A DNA stretch of 64,000 bases from Zestosphaera sp. GTDB lineage: Archaea > Thermoproteota > Thermoprotei_A > Sulfolobales > NBVN01. Every line of letters begins with the position of its first letter. The stretch's first letter is position 1. The translations under genes were made by a program, and so were the position numbers. The DNA lies in the NCBI GenBank assembly GCA_038843015.1, contig JAWBSH010000002.1, positions 92,310 to 156,309 of the forward strand, in the 5' to 3' direction. Positions 9,096 to 17,206 of this stretch are shown here, in pieces. The notes below the pieces were generated by a model, which saw only the letters and a list, made by a program, of their open reading frames with translations, had not been told where the DNA came from and made no database searches.

Positions 9096-9539
9096 TTACG
9101 AAGCAATAATCTTATGTTCTCTAGGTCTCCTCACATACACCCTCGTCTTAATTAACCACAAACCAGCTATAACAGCCACTAAAGAAATAGAACTAATTAA
9201 CAAGTCAATCGTAGTTTTTGAGATGACAGATATGTATATTTCTCGAATAGCTATTACCACAGCTGTTTCCATCAAAACTATTAAGTACTCCTCACCTCTA
9301 ACAGCTAACACACTCCTCAAAAGCTCAGAAAATATGAAGAGTAGAAGTATATAATCAACTATAAGCTTCAACTCATTGATTGTCGAAGTATAAGAGATTA
9401 AGGTTCCTAAGTCTCTCACCAAATAATACGTTGTTACTGCTATCATGATCCCTAACGCTACTAAAATCACTACGTCAATAACGTACATTATAATGTTTAC
9501 GATTTTTCTAGCTCTCGCGTGTGTAGCTGAGAGACCCAT
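9096..9539 (-). CDS. PsiE-like small integral membrane protein
   Basis: 147 residues with four predicted membrane segments: residues about 15-37 (VIDVVILVALGIMIAVTTYYL), 60-80, 87-105 and 113-130. The arrangement, with LLFIFSELLRSV and the following AIREIYI segment, resembles the phosphate-starvation-inducible PsiE family; function of that family is poorly known. It lies between the cyclic amidohydrolase and the second molybdenum hydroxylase operon on the same strand, with 70-odd base gaps on each side, so it may be co-transcribed but nothing ties it biochemically to them. ATG start at 9539. Confidence 0.65.
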   Translation of the reverse strand: MGLSATHARARKIVNIIMYVIDVVILVALGIMIAVTTYYLVRDLGTLISYTSTINELKLIVDYILLLFIFSELLRSVLAVRGEEYLIVLMETAVVIAIREIYISVISKTTIDLLISSISLVAVIAGLWLIKTRVYVRRPREHKIIAS

Positions 9540-9612
9540 TAACCCACCTTAAGATATTACTCACTTTGTTTAAATAAAAATTGCGTTTGTTGTAGTAGGT
9601 TGTCACGACTTA

Positions 9613-10089
9613 CTATCTGGTTTTAGAAGTCTTTAATTCACTAGCTTTTTTAACCGCCTTAATTATGTTGACGTATCCTGTACACCTGCAGAGATTGCCT
9701 CTCAAGAATTCTTTGATCTCCTCCTCAGTAGGTTTCTGATTAATCCTCAGTAAGTACTCACTCATTATTATGAAGCCAGGTATGCAGTAGCCACACTGTA
9801 TCGCGCCTTCTTCTACGAAGGCTTCTTGAACCTCGCTTAACTCATCACCTCTAGAGATACCCTCAACGGTCGTTATTTCCTTACCGTTAGCGTCTACTGC
9901 TAAGGTCAAACACGAGAGTATAGGTTCCCCGTCAAGCAATACTGTGCAGGCACCGCACTCTCCTATGCCACAGACGTACTTAGTACCCGTCAGCTTTAAT
10001 TTATCTCTCAACACGTTTATCAGTAATTCGTTAGGTTTAACATCTAATGTTATAGGCTCGCCATTGACTCTGAAAGTGATTTTCACCAT
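9613..10089 (-). CDS. Molybdenum hydroxylase [2Fe-2S] small subunit, operon 2 (CoxS/XdhC type)
   Basis: 158-residue electron-transfer subunit with two [2Fe-2S] sites: C-G-I-G-E-C-G-A-C then ILSC in the N-terminal ferredoxin fold, and QCGYCIPGF plus GNLCRCTGY in the C-terminal helical domain. It is the third gene of operon 2, five bases after the medium-subunit stop. It is clearly paralogous to the 3822-4277 gene but diverged along its length, unlike the medium subunits, which share an identical tract. Confidence 0.93.
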   Translation of the reverse strand: MVKITFRVNGEPITLDVKPNELLINVLRDKLKLTGTKYVCGIGECGACTVLLDGEPILSCLTLAVDANGKEITTVEGISRGDELSEVQEAFVEEGAIQCGYCIPGFIIMSEYLLRINQKPTEEEIKEFLRGNLCRCTGYVNIIKAVKKASELKTSKTR

Positions 10090-10094
10090 TTAAG

Positions 10095-11003
10095 TCACCT
10101 CCTCACCCTCTCTAATGACTTAATGAGTGAGTCGTAAACCAAAACCTTCGAGACTTCTCTCCTATACCAGGCACTCCCCCTCACATCATCTATAGGACTA
10201 ATCTCACCAACTACTAAACTAGCTGCTTCTCTCAAGATCTCTTCATCAACTCTCCTACCGATTAATGCCGCCTCACATCTCTTAGCCCTGACGGGGCGAG
10301 GAGCTACTGAACCTAGAGCTATCTTGACGTCTTTTATCATATTATCTTCTACCTCAACGTACGTTGCCGCACTAGCTATAGCTAAATCCATAGCTACTCT
10401 GCTTACCTTAATGAAGGATGACTTCCCCCTCTTCCTAGGTATTATGATCTCGTGGAGTAGTTCGTAAGGCTTCATGACTGTCGTTCCAGGTCCTGTGAAG
10501 AATTCTGTTATTGGTATTTCTCTTGTTCCTTCTATGCTTGTTAGTTTTATTTTTGCTTCGTGTACTAGGAGTGGTGGTGCTGAGTCAGCAGCAGGAGAAG
10601 CATTACACAAATTACCACCAACAGTAGCCATATTCCTAATCTGTACACTACCCATAGACTTAACAGCATCGTACAACGCGGGCACTTCCTCTCTCACTGA
10701 GTCAGACTTTTCTAGGTCGCGCCACGTAGTCAAAGCTCCTATACGTATTGAGTCCTTATCTGTTTTTATGTACCTTAACTCCTTGATGCGCTTAATATTA
10801 ATTATGTATTTGGGTTCAATAGCTCGGACCTTCATCTTAACTAGAAGATCAGTCCCTCCAGCAAGAATCCTCGCTTCATTACCGTAGGTTTTTAGTAGCT
10901 GGAGGGCTTCCTCAAGACTTTCTGGCTCAAAATACTGAAACTCAAAAGGTATTATCTTAGTGTTTCTCAGAGTGATTGGGACTGGCCTTACCTCACGACT
11001 CAT
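10095..11003 (-). CDS. Molybdenum hydroxylase FAD-binding medium subunit, operon 2 (CoxM type)
   Basis: 302-residue FAD-binding subunit with LAGGTDLLVKMK near residue 47 and TVGGNLCNASPAADSAP near residue 123. Its ATG overlaps the TGA of the large subunit as ATGA behind a GGAGGTGG site. Bases 10488-10643 are base-for-base identical to 4697-4852 of the operon 1 paralogue, whereas sequence on both sides differs substantially; this is a gene-conversion or homogenisation tract. The C-terminal domain (VRAKRCEAALIG ... SPIDDVRGSAWYRREV) is standard. Confidence 0.93.
   Translation of the reverse strand: MSREVRPVPITLRNTKIIPFEFQYFEPESLEEALQLLKTYGNEARILAGGTDLLVKMKVRAIEPKYIINIKRIKELRYIKTDKDSIRIGALTTWRDLEKSDSVREEVPALYDAVKSMGSVQIRNMATVGGNLCNASPAADSAPPLLVHEAKIKLTSIEGTREIPITEFFTGPGTTVMKPYELLHEIIIPRKRGKSSFIKVSRVAMDLAIASAATYVEVEDNMIKDVKIALGSVAPRPVRAKRCEAALIGRRVDEEILREAASLVVGEISPIDDVRGSAWYRREVSKVLVYDSLIKSLERVRR
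10488..10643 (+). repeat. 156-bp identical tract, copy 2 (within operon 2 medium subunit)
   Basis: Partner of 4697-4852; same orientation, identical sequence. Direct repeats of this size 5.8 kb apart could also recombine to delete the intervening operon segment and produce a fused medium-subunit gene. Confidence 0.95.
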
Positions 11004-13369
11004 AACCCACCACCTCCCTTCTCTTTAATAGCCTTTAGTAACTTGTCTGGAGTCATTGGCAACTCATAAATCCTCACTCCCACAGCGTTATAGACGGCGT
11101 TTGCTATAGCTCCTACGGCGGGATTCATCGCCGCCTCACCCAAGCCTTTAGCTCCAAAAGGTCCCGTAGGCTCGTACGTGTTGGCTAATATTACCTTAAA
11201 GTCCTCAACATATGGAATGTCTTGAGCTGTAGGAATCTTATAATCTGTTATGAGACCCCTACTAAGTAACTCGCCGGTCTCCGGGTTGTAAGGAGTATCC
11301 TCAATGAAGGCCATACCCCAAGCCATGGCAAACCCTCCGTGCAGCTGACCCTCAACAAGGTCTCTGTTTATAGGCGTGCCTACGTCTGCTCCAGCAACTA
11401 CCCTAACAGGTCTTACCTTACCTGTCCAGGTATCGACCTCTACCTCAACATAATAGACTGTGAAGCTCGGAGGAGCTGACGTGGCCCTATAAGAAACTAC
11501 AGCAGCTATAGTACCCCAATTCCTTTGCCAGGCAGTCCTCGCCAGATCCTTGAGAGTTATCTTAACGTCTGGAGAACCCTCCACATAAATAATCGTCTGT
11601 TTCATCTCCTCATCATATCTTATCTTTAAGGCCTCCGGATTAACGACTTTATTCAGTAACCTAGTTGCGTATTCAAATATCTTCTGCTTAACTAACTGTG
11701 CCGCTCTCCTAGCAGCCTCACCGCCGACGTAAGTACCTCTTGACGCATGTGTACACACGTCGTAGGGAGTATTCTCTGTAGTAGCTGTAGCAAGACTTAT
11801 TGACTCTGGAGGGACACCAAGTTCTTCAGCTATGATCTTGACGTGCGCGTCGAGAGTTCCTCCACCATGGTCTTGGAGGGCTGTTATATACTCTAGTGTT
11901 CCGTCTTCATTTAATCTCAGAACAGCGCCGGAGTAGTCGATTACTTCACCTGATATAGGTCCTCCTGCGCCGGAAGTATGGAATCCTCTGCCAACACCTA
12001 TCCCTCTCCTAAACCTCCCTTTCTTGTCTTCAGGTCTTCCTCTACTCTCCCAACCGATTAATTCTTTACCCTTAGCCAGCAGTTCTGGGACGCCGTCAGA
12101 CTTTATTACAGACCTGACAGTAGGTCCCTGACCCCAGAAGACGTCTCCTAATCCTACATAATTCTTTAACCTCAAATCAATTGGGTCTATACCTAGCTTC
12201 TCAGCTAACTCATCCATAATGACCTCAACAGCCCAAGTCACTTCAGGAGCTCCATAACCTCTTAAAGCGCATCCAGGCACTTTATTCGTGTAGACTGCCT
12301 TACCTATGTACCTTATGTTCTTCCACTTATACAGAGAAACGAACCAACCTAGTGAAGTCCCTAGCAGGGGATATGGCTGGATTTGGTGAGCACCTACATC
12401 AAGTATATTCTCAAACTCAGCACCAACTAACGTCCCATCTTTCTTAGCACCGACTTTTATTCTGAAGTGGAAAGTAAAGTTAGAATGGTCGAGCATGTCT
12501 TCCTCTCTAGTGTAAGCGAGCTTCACAGGCTTTCCAGCTTTAAGACATAACGCTACAGCTATGGGGACGAGAACATTCGTCTGTATACTCGACCCGAAAC
12601 TACCGCCTATCGGGACCTTAACTACGTTTATCTTACTTAAGGGGATCCCGAATATCTGATGGATAAGTATTCTCGTGTTATGTATTGTTTGCGTTGTCGT
12701 GTATATTGTTATCTTTCCATCAGCTTCAGGAACGCATAAAACCGCTTTCGGCTCTAGCTGCATGTGGTATCTCTTACCTGTCTTAAAGAATCTCTCTATC
12801 ACGATGTCAGCTTCCTTAAAAGCCTTATCAACGTCTCCTTCAACGTAGTTTAAGGTAGCAGCTATATTATTCTCTACCTTAATCCACTCATCACCTTTCA
12901 TTATCTTCTCGTGAATTGGCGGGCTTTCAGCACTCATGGCTTTAAACGGGTCTAACACCGGTTCGTAAACCCTCTCAACCTCAAATCTGATTGACTCAGC
13001 AGCCTTCTGAGCTAGCTCCTCAGTCGGTGCGGCAACAGCGGCTATAGGGTCGCCGAGATACCTGGGCTTCTTAGTGAGGACGTAGTGATCTTTAAAAGTA
13101 ACTTCATTTATGCTAACAAGTCTAGGGTTGAAAGGCTTCTGAGGAACGTCATCCGGAGTTATGACGACAGCACCTAGCCTCACAGCCTCGCTAACGTCAA
13201 AACTCTTAATGTCCGCGAAAGCATAGGGGCTCCTAACTATCCTGCCTATAAGCATTCCAGGAACCTCTAAATCATTAGTGAATTTAAGAAGACCCTTAAC
13301 CTTGACTAAGGCATCCTTCCTCAGAGTCTTTGAATTAATAAAGGAAACCTTAGCACTCAATTTAATCAT
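11000..13369 (-). CDS. Molybdenum hydroxylase large (molybdopterin) subunit, operon 2 (xanthine dehydrogenase/aldehyde oxidase type)
   Basis: 789-residue catalytic subunit and first gene of operon 2. Motifs: ALRGYGAPE (the XDH-type loop, not the CO-dehydrogenase cysteine loop) near residue 370, HASRGTYVGGEAAR, and GAKGLGEAAMNP at the C terminus with the catalytic Glu. The usually glycine-rich cofactor motif GGGFGGK is here GGSFGSS (near residue 255), a marked deviation from the operon 1 protein that suggests different substrate or cofactor geometry. ATG start at 13369 with a GGGAT stretch just ahead. The 310 bp upstream are non-coding, with a hairpin at 13487-13512 that would lie in a leader if transcription started near the TTTTTAAGG box at about 13553-13561 (minus strand). 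Confidence 0.9.
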   Translation of the reverse strand: MIKLSAKVSFINSKTLRKDALVKVKGLLKFTNDLEVPGMLIGRIVRSPYAFADIKSFDVSEAVRLGAVVITPDDVPQKPFNPRLVSINEVTFKDHYVLTKKPRYLGDPIAAVAAPTEELAQKAAESIRFEVERVYEPVLDPFKAMSAESPPIHEKIMKGDEWIKVENNIAATLNYVEGDVDKAFKEADIVIERFFKTGKRYHMQLEPKAVLCVPEADGKITIYTTTQTIHNTRILIHQIFGIPLSKINVVKVPIGGSFGSSIQTNVLVPIAVALCLKAGKPVKLAYTREEDMLDHSNFTFHFRIKVGAKKDGTLVGAEFENILDVGAHQIQPYPLLGTSLGWFVSLYKWKNIRYIGKAVYTNKVPGCALRGYGAPEVTWAVEVIMDELAEKLGIDPIDLRLKNYVGLGDVFWGQGPTVRSVIKSDGVPELLAKGKELIGWESRGRPEDKKGRFRRGIGVGRGFHTSGAGGPISGEVIDYSGAVLRLNEDGTLEYITALQDHGGGTLDAHVKIIAEELGVPPESISLATATTENTPYDVCTHASRGTYVGGEAARRAAQLVKQKIFEYATRLLNKVVNPEALKIRYDEEMKQTIIYVEGSPDVKITLKDLARTAWQRNWGTIAAVVSYRATSAPPSFTVYYVEVEVDTWTGKVRPVRVVAGADVGTPINRDLVEGQLHGGFAMAWGMAFIEDTPYNPETGELLSRGLITDYKIPTAQDIPYVEDFKVILANTYEPTGPFGAKGLGEAAMNPAVGAIANAVYNAVGVRIYELPMTPDKLLKAIKEKGGGGL

Positions 13370-13646
13370 CCCAAGACCTTAATGAACACGGGTAATTAAG
13401 CTTTATCGACGTGACACCCTCCAAACAGAACACAGAGTTCCAGGTCACGGACACCCTTCAAGCCTGACAGCACGAGACTCACATACGGTCTCTCTAGGAA
13501 GCTCGAGAGACCGCTCTCAACACTTCTCAGGCACTCCCACACCAACGCAAAAACCTTAAAAACTTAACACACAGAAACTGTTTTCCCATACTAAACTTAA
13601 GTCATTGAAGGCTCATACTGATGATTAGGTCTTGTGAGATTTATTA
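13370..13646. other. Intergenic region with a strong hairpin, no gene seen
   Basis: No convincing reading frame. The clearest structure is GGTCTCTC (13487-13494) pairing perfectly with GAGAGACC (13505-13512) across a 10-nt loop. On the minus strand a TTTTTAAGG box (about 13553-13561) could drive a leader of the operon 2 transcript containing this hairpin; on the plus strand the stretch just precedes the ATPase promoter. Whether it is a leader, a small RNA or neither is not decided by the sequence. Confidence 0.5.
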
Positions 13647-13679
13647 GTTCCGGTACGAAACTAAGTTTCGGTGCGGAAC
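13647..13679 (+). promoter_or_regulatory. 33-bp imperfect palindrome between TATA box and start codon of the ATPase gene
   Basis: The left arm gttccggtacgaaact (13647-13662) and right arm agtttcggtgcggaac (13664-13679) match in 13 of 16 positions as inverted repeats around an A at 13663. A TATA-like TTTATTA lies at 13640-13646, which puts the expected transcription start inside the right arm; the ATG follows two bases after the palindrome. This position suits an autorepressor site, and the downstream protein has a C-terminal winged-helix-like region. Confidence 0.7.
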
Positions 13680-13680
13680 C

Positions 13681-14709
13681 ATGAAGCTATTCGACCTACA
13701 GCCTAAGTATAGTAGGAAAGATTTGTTTGATAGAACTAGAGAATTAAGTGAGTTGCATAGAGCTATTGACCGCGGCTATCCTATAGTCGCGCTCCTAGGG
13801 ATTAAGCGTATTGGGAAGACTAGCGTTTTAAAGACTTTTCTCAACGAGGTGTACGGGATCTACGTTGATTTAAGAGGTGTCGTTAGGAGAGCTGATTTGG
13901 AAGTCAAGGTGACAGACTCTATAAGTAGTTCTTTAAGAAAAGTCAGAAAATTCGTGGAAGGTATCAGAGGAGTTAGTGTAGCTGGCTTCTCAGTAGAGAT
14001 TAAGTGGAGAGGTAGTGACTCAGTAAGTCTTGCTGGACTATTAAGTGAGATTAACAAGAAAAAGAAAAGATTTGTCGTCGCTTTAGATGAAGTACAATCG
14101 GTTAAGCCCCCTCTCTCTGCTGAATTAAGAAACCTACTAGCTTACGGGTACGACAACCTAGAAAACATATCATTCATAGTAGCAGGGTCTGAGATTGGCA
14201 TGTTACGTGATTTCCTAGGGTGTGAGAATCCCGGGTCACCGCTGTATGGGAGGTATATCTACGAAATACACATTGATAGATTCAGCGAGAAAGAGTCAAG
14301 AGAATTTCTTGAGAGAGGGTTTAGAGAGGAAGGTGTTGAACCACCTGCGGAAGTAATCGATCAAGCTGTTGAGTTCTTTGACGGAATAGTTGGGTGGCTC
14401 GTGTTTTTCGGTAGAAAATACGTTGACGGATACAGAGACATAGAAACCCTGAAGAATATAGCCGTAGAGCTCGCGCGTGAGGAACTAACCAAGCTAAACT
14501 ATAGGGAGAGAGCAGTACTTAAAGCCATAGCAAGCGGACACAGAACGTGGAGTAGTGTGCGCAAACACGTAACAGAAAATTATGGTGTTACTATACCTAA
14601 AGCAACACTAACTAGAATCGTGACGAAACTAGAACGTTTAAGCATAGTAAAGAACTACGAATTCCAAGACCCAGTCTATAGAGAAGCTTCTAAAAAATTA
14701 AGACCATAG
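13681..14709 (+). CDS. Archaeal ATPase with C-terminal winged-helix domain (Arch_ATPase/STAND-like)
   Basis: 342 residues. The N-terminal P-loop ATPase shows Walker A (GIKRIGKTS near residue 40), Walker B (FVVALDEVQ near residue 130) and a sensor-1-like stretch (ISFIVAGSE). The family signature RKDLFDRTRELSEL at the start and the region after residue 265 (EELTKLNYRERAVLKAIASG ... ATLTRIVTKLERLSIV) show a winged-helix DNA-binding domain. Members are common in archaea, often many per genome, and their roles are mostly unknown; some are linked to mobile elements or regulation. The ATG is immediately preceded by a palindrome likely to bind its own product. Alone on the plus strand; the 488 bp downstream contain no clear gene. 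Confidence 0.85.
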   Translation: MKLFDLQPKYSRKDLFDRTRELSELHRAIDRGYPIVALLGIKRIGKTSVLKTFLNEVYGIYVDLRGVVRRADLEVKVTDSISSSLRKVRKFVEGIRGVSVAGFSVEIKWRGSDSVSLAGLLSEINKKKKRFVVALDEVQSVKPPLSAELRNLLAYGYDNLENISFIVAGSEIGMLRDFLGCENPGSPLYGRYIYEIHIDRFSEKESREFLERGFREEGVEPPAEVIDQAVEFFDGIVGWLVFFGRKYVDGYRDIETLKNIAVELAREELTKLNYRERAVLKAIASGHRTWSSVRKHVTENYGVTIPKATLTRIVTKLERLSIVKNYEFQDPVYREASKKLRP

Positions 14710-15197
14710 TTAGTCTCGCAACTTTATGAATTCCCTCCATCACGAGCTACTAAGTGTTTCTTCTCTCTGATCATTCCTTGTCTACTGCTTTAGGCTTCGC
14801 GAGTCATCTAAAATAGCTTGTCACAGTTTTTCTGAGTTCCTCACTGTAGTAGTCCGCGAGTCTTGGAAACGCGGGTTGCTAATCAGTTTATTAAGGCATT
14901 AAGCTCCACACAATTTATCCGCTGGCTTATGCCTGACCTCATTAGGGACACTAAGATGTCTGGGGAGCCGGAAACAGCCGCTTACCCTGATGGCGCGTAT
15001 GTCTGTAGATTGTTGAGGCTTGATAAGTGTTTATTTAAGAACTTAACGTATGAAACAAGGAAAACATCAAAACTGTTTCAAGGATCTTAAAGCCTCAGGA
15101 CTTAAGAGTACACAGCATAGACAAGCTCAGCAGGCCTAAAACGTCTGAGATAGGAGAATTTATAAGGCCGGATAAAGTAAGCTAGTAGGTGATTTAA
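14710..15197. other. 488-bp intergenic region, possible gene remnants; slipin promoter at the end
   Basis: A 75-codon open frame at 14863-15090 begins with TTG, lacks a ribosome site and shows no family features, so I do not call it. On the minus strand a short frame ending in a TGA at about 14798 reads like a decayed C terminus (FPRLADYYSEELRKTV) but is closed upstream by a stop. The last part holds a good promoter for the slipin gene: TTTATAAG at 15159-15166 and GGTGAT at 15188-15193. Confidence 0.5.
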
Positions 15198-16061
15198 TTG
15201 CCTGATATAGTGACTCTCATAGTTTTAGGCTTATTTGTGGTTGTCGTCCTCGTTATTATATTGACGCATTTAAAGATAGTGCCTGAGTATAAAAGGCTCG
15301 TCGTTTTCAGATTAGGAAAGATAATAGGTATTAAGGGTCCTGGGCTAGTGTTTCTGGTGCCCATAATAGACTCAGGTACTTGGATTGATTTAAGAGAGAT
15401 GGTTCTTGATATACCTCCTCAGACCTGTATTACTAAGGATAACGCGCCCGTGAATATAGATTTACTAATATACATGAAGGTTTTCGACCCAGAACTTGCG
15501 GTTAAATCAGTTCAGAACTTCGTCATGGCGTCTACAGGTATAGCAGTAACTACGCTCAGGGCGATAGTAGGGGACTTGCTGTTAGATGATGTCTTAGCAC
15601 GTAGAGACTACATAAATCAAACACTCAGAGCTAAACTAGATGAGGTGACTGACAGGTGGGGAATAAAGATAACTTCCGTGGAAATCAAGGAAATAAAGCC
15701 GCCGAGTGAGGTTCAGGAAGCGATGATTAAGCAGATGGCTGCCGAAAGGACTAAGAGAGCTATGATACTTGAGGCTGAGGGCAAGAAGCAGTCAGCAATA
15801 CTTGAAGCTGAAGGCTATAGAGAGTCGAGAATCAAGAAAGCAGAAGGCGATATGCAGGCAGCAATACTTGAAGCCGAAGGAAAGAGGAGAGCCCTACTAG
15901 AGATTGAGGAAGCTGCTAGGCAATTAACTCATAACACACTACTCCTCAAGTATTACGAAACTCTTGAGAAGATAGCTGTTGCGCCGTCTTCAAAGATACT
16001 GATACCAATGGAGGTAAGCAAGTTCTTAACCAGAGTTAGTGAGTTTTTAGGGAAAGAATAG
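15198..16061 (+). CDS. Slipin/stomatin-like SPFH-domain membrane protein
   Basis: 287 residues. One N-terminal membrane segment (about residues 5-24, IVTLIVLGLFVVVVLVIILT) is followed by the SPFH/band-7 domain (VPEYKRLVVFRLGKIIGIKGPGL..., with DLREMVLDIPPQ) and a coiled-coil alanine/glutamate-rich region (repeated ILEAEGKK-type units, about residues 190-235). Stomatins oligomerise as membrane scaffolds and in archaea are cleaved by the partner NfeD-type serine protease. That partner is present at 18128-19420 but is separated by three minus-strand genes, whereas it is usually adjacent. TTG start supported by GGTGAT five bases ahead and a TATA box at 15159-15166. Confidence 0.92.
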   Translation: MPDIVTLIVLGLFVVVVLVIILTHLKIVPEYKRLVVFRLGKIIGIKGPGLVFLVPIIDSGTWIDLREMVLDIPPQTCITKDNAPVNIDLLIYMKVFDPELAVKSVQNFVMASTGIAVTTLRAIVGDLLLDDVLARRDYINQTLRAKLDEVTDRWGIKITSVEIKEIKPPSEVQEAMIKQMAAERTKRAMILEAEGKKQSAILEAEGYRESRIKKAEGDMQAAILEAEGKRRALLEIEEAARQLTHNTLLLKYYETLEKIAVAPSSKILIPMEVSKFLTRVSEFLGKE

Positions 16062-16100
16062 CGTTGAAAAGAATAATTCATTTTTAGATTATTAGTCTTC

Positions 16101-16571
16101 TCATTTAATAAGTTCTGGCCTCAAGTAGAGCTTCAGAGAAGAATTACTTAGATCAGGATACCTGACCTCAAGACATGCTAGAGCGCCTGGGCTTAAGTAA
16201 ATTCTAAAACCGCCTAATAATTCTTGAATAACTTCTTCAAGGCTTGGTGAGTGACCGACTAGCATAACAACGTCCTTGTTGTCGAGACTCATTGAGTTAA
16301 GTAAATGTCTGAGATTATCTAAACTAAAATACTCAGGCAGTAACTCATCCCTTTGAAGGACCTCACTAACTCCCAGAATCCCGGCCACTATCTCAGCAGT
16401 TTCTAAAGCTCTCTTAAGAGGGCTGGAAACAACGTATCTAGGCTTTAGACCAAGAACACTAGCCACCTTAATTACTTGAAGACGTCCATCTTGAGTAAGA
16501 GACCTCTCGTCATCTGAGACTCCAGGCTTTTTAGGCTCGGCTTCGCCGTGACGCATTAGAGCGATTAACAC
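16101..16571 (-). CDS. SixA-like phosphohistidine phosphatase (histidine phosphatase superfamily)
   Basis: 156 residues. The RHG motif (LIALMRHGEAEPKKPG) is at the N terminus, the second half of the pocket is seen in SSPLKRALETAEIVA, and the second catalytic histidine in MLVGHSPSLEEV. SixA enzymes dephosphorylate phosphohistidine on signalling proteins; archaeal members have no proven substrate. It lies 41 bp downstream of pyrE on the same strand, so it may be in the pyrF-pyrE transcript. Confidence 0.88.
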   Translation of the reverse strand: MLIALMRHGEAEPKKPGVSDDERSLTQDGRLQVIKVASVLGLKPRYVVSSPLKRALETAEIVAGILGVSEVLQRDELLPEYFSLDNLRHLLNSMSLDNKDVVMLVGHSPSLEEVIQELLGGFRIYLSPGALACLEVRYPDLSNSSLKLYLRPELIK

Positions 16572-16612
16572 GAGTGCCTGCCCTCAGAACTTTTCAAGAG
16601 CTCTCTTAACTT

Positions 16613-17206
16613 TTATTTCTTTCTAAAAGCTTCTAAATACTTTATTATCTCCTCATACGTTGTCCCGTTAAGTAACCCGTCATTCTTTAAGACGTTGAAG
16701 AGCTGGCGTGCCGTCATCACGTAATGATATCTCATCCCGAGAGCTCTTACCCTATCTTCAGCTCCTTGCTCTCTATCTACCACGACTAGAGCCCCTGTAG
16801 GAATAGCCCCCGAGTTTCGCAGTATCTCATATGTTTTTATTATTGAGTCACCTGTTGTGGCCACGTCGTCAACTATGAGTGAGGACTTACCCTCTACCTC
16901 TCCTTCAACCTGACTAAGCGTCCCGTGATCTTTTTTCTCGAGCCTGACGTAAGCCATGGGCTTATTAGTGACAGCAGCCACGAAAGCTGCTAGAGCCACT
17001 CCTGAAGTCGCTACACCTACTAAGACATCGTATTGTGATAAATCAACTTTCTTAGTCACCTCATATATTATCAGCTTCATTATTTTAGGATAGCTGTATA
17101 TCCTCCTCATGTCTATATAAAATGGTGACGTTATTCCAGAGCTTAAGACGAAAGACCCTATCTTAACAACACCTGCTTTGTATAGTTCGTGAATTAACTC
17201 CTGCAT
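16613..17206 (-). CDS. pyrE: Orotate phosphoribosyltransferase
   Basis: Joins orotate and PRPP to give OMP in pyrimidine synthesis. 197 residues with the N-terminal archaeal features (GVVKIGSFVLSSGITSPFYIDMR), the KKDHG loop and the PRPP-binding motif SLIVDDVATTGDSI near residue 118. It overlaps the end of pyrF by 13 bases, so the two sequential enzymes are translated together. Confidence 0.95.
   Translation of the reverse strand: MQELIHELYKAGVVKIGSFVLSSGITSPFYIDMRRIYSYPKIMKLIIYEVTKKVDLSQYDVLVGVATSGVALAAFVAAVTNKPMAYVRLEKKDHGTLSQVEGEVEGKSSLIVDDVATTGDSIIKTYEILRNSGAIPTGALVVVDREQGAEDRVRALGMRYHYVMTARQLFNVLKNDGLLNGTTYEEIIKYLEAFRKK

Noticed and set aside
5174..13369. Annotating the two molybdenum enzymes as carbon monoxide dehydrogenases
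   Set aside because: Subunit order and electron-transfer subunits resemble Cox, but both large subunits lack the cysteine active-site loop of CO dehydrogenase and carry XDH-type loops.
14863..15090. 75-codon open frame between the ATPase and slipin genes
   Set aside because: Starts with TTG, has no ribosome site, TATA box or recognisable domain; more likely chance or decayed DNA.
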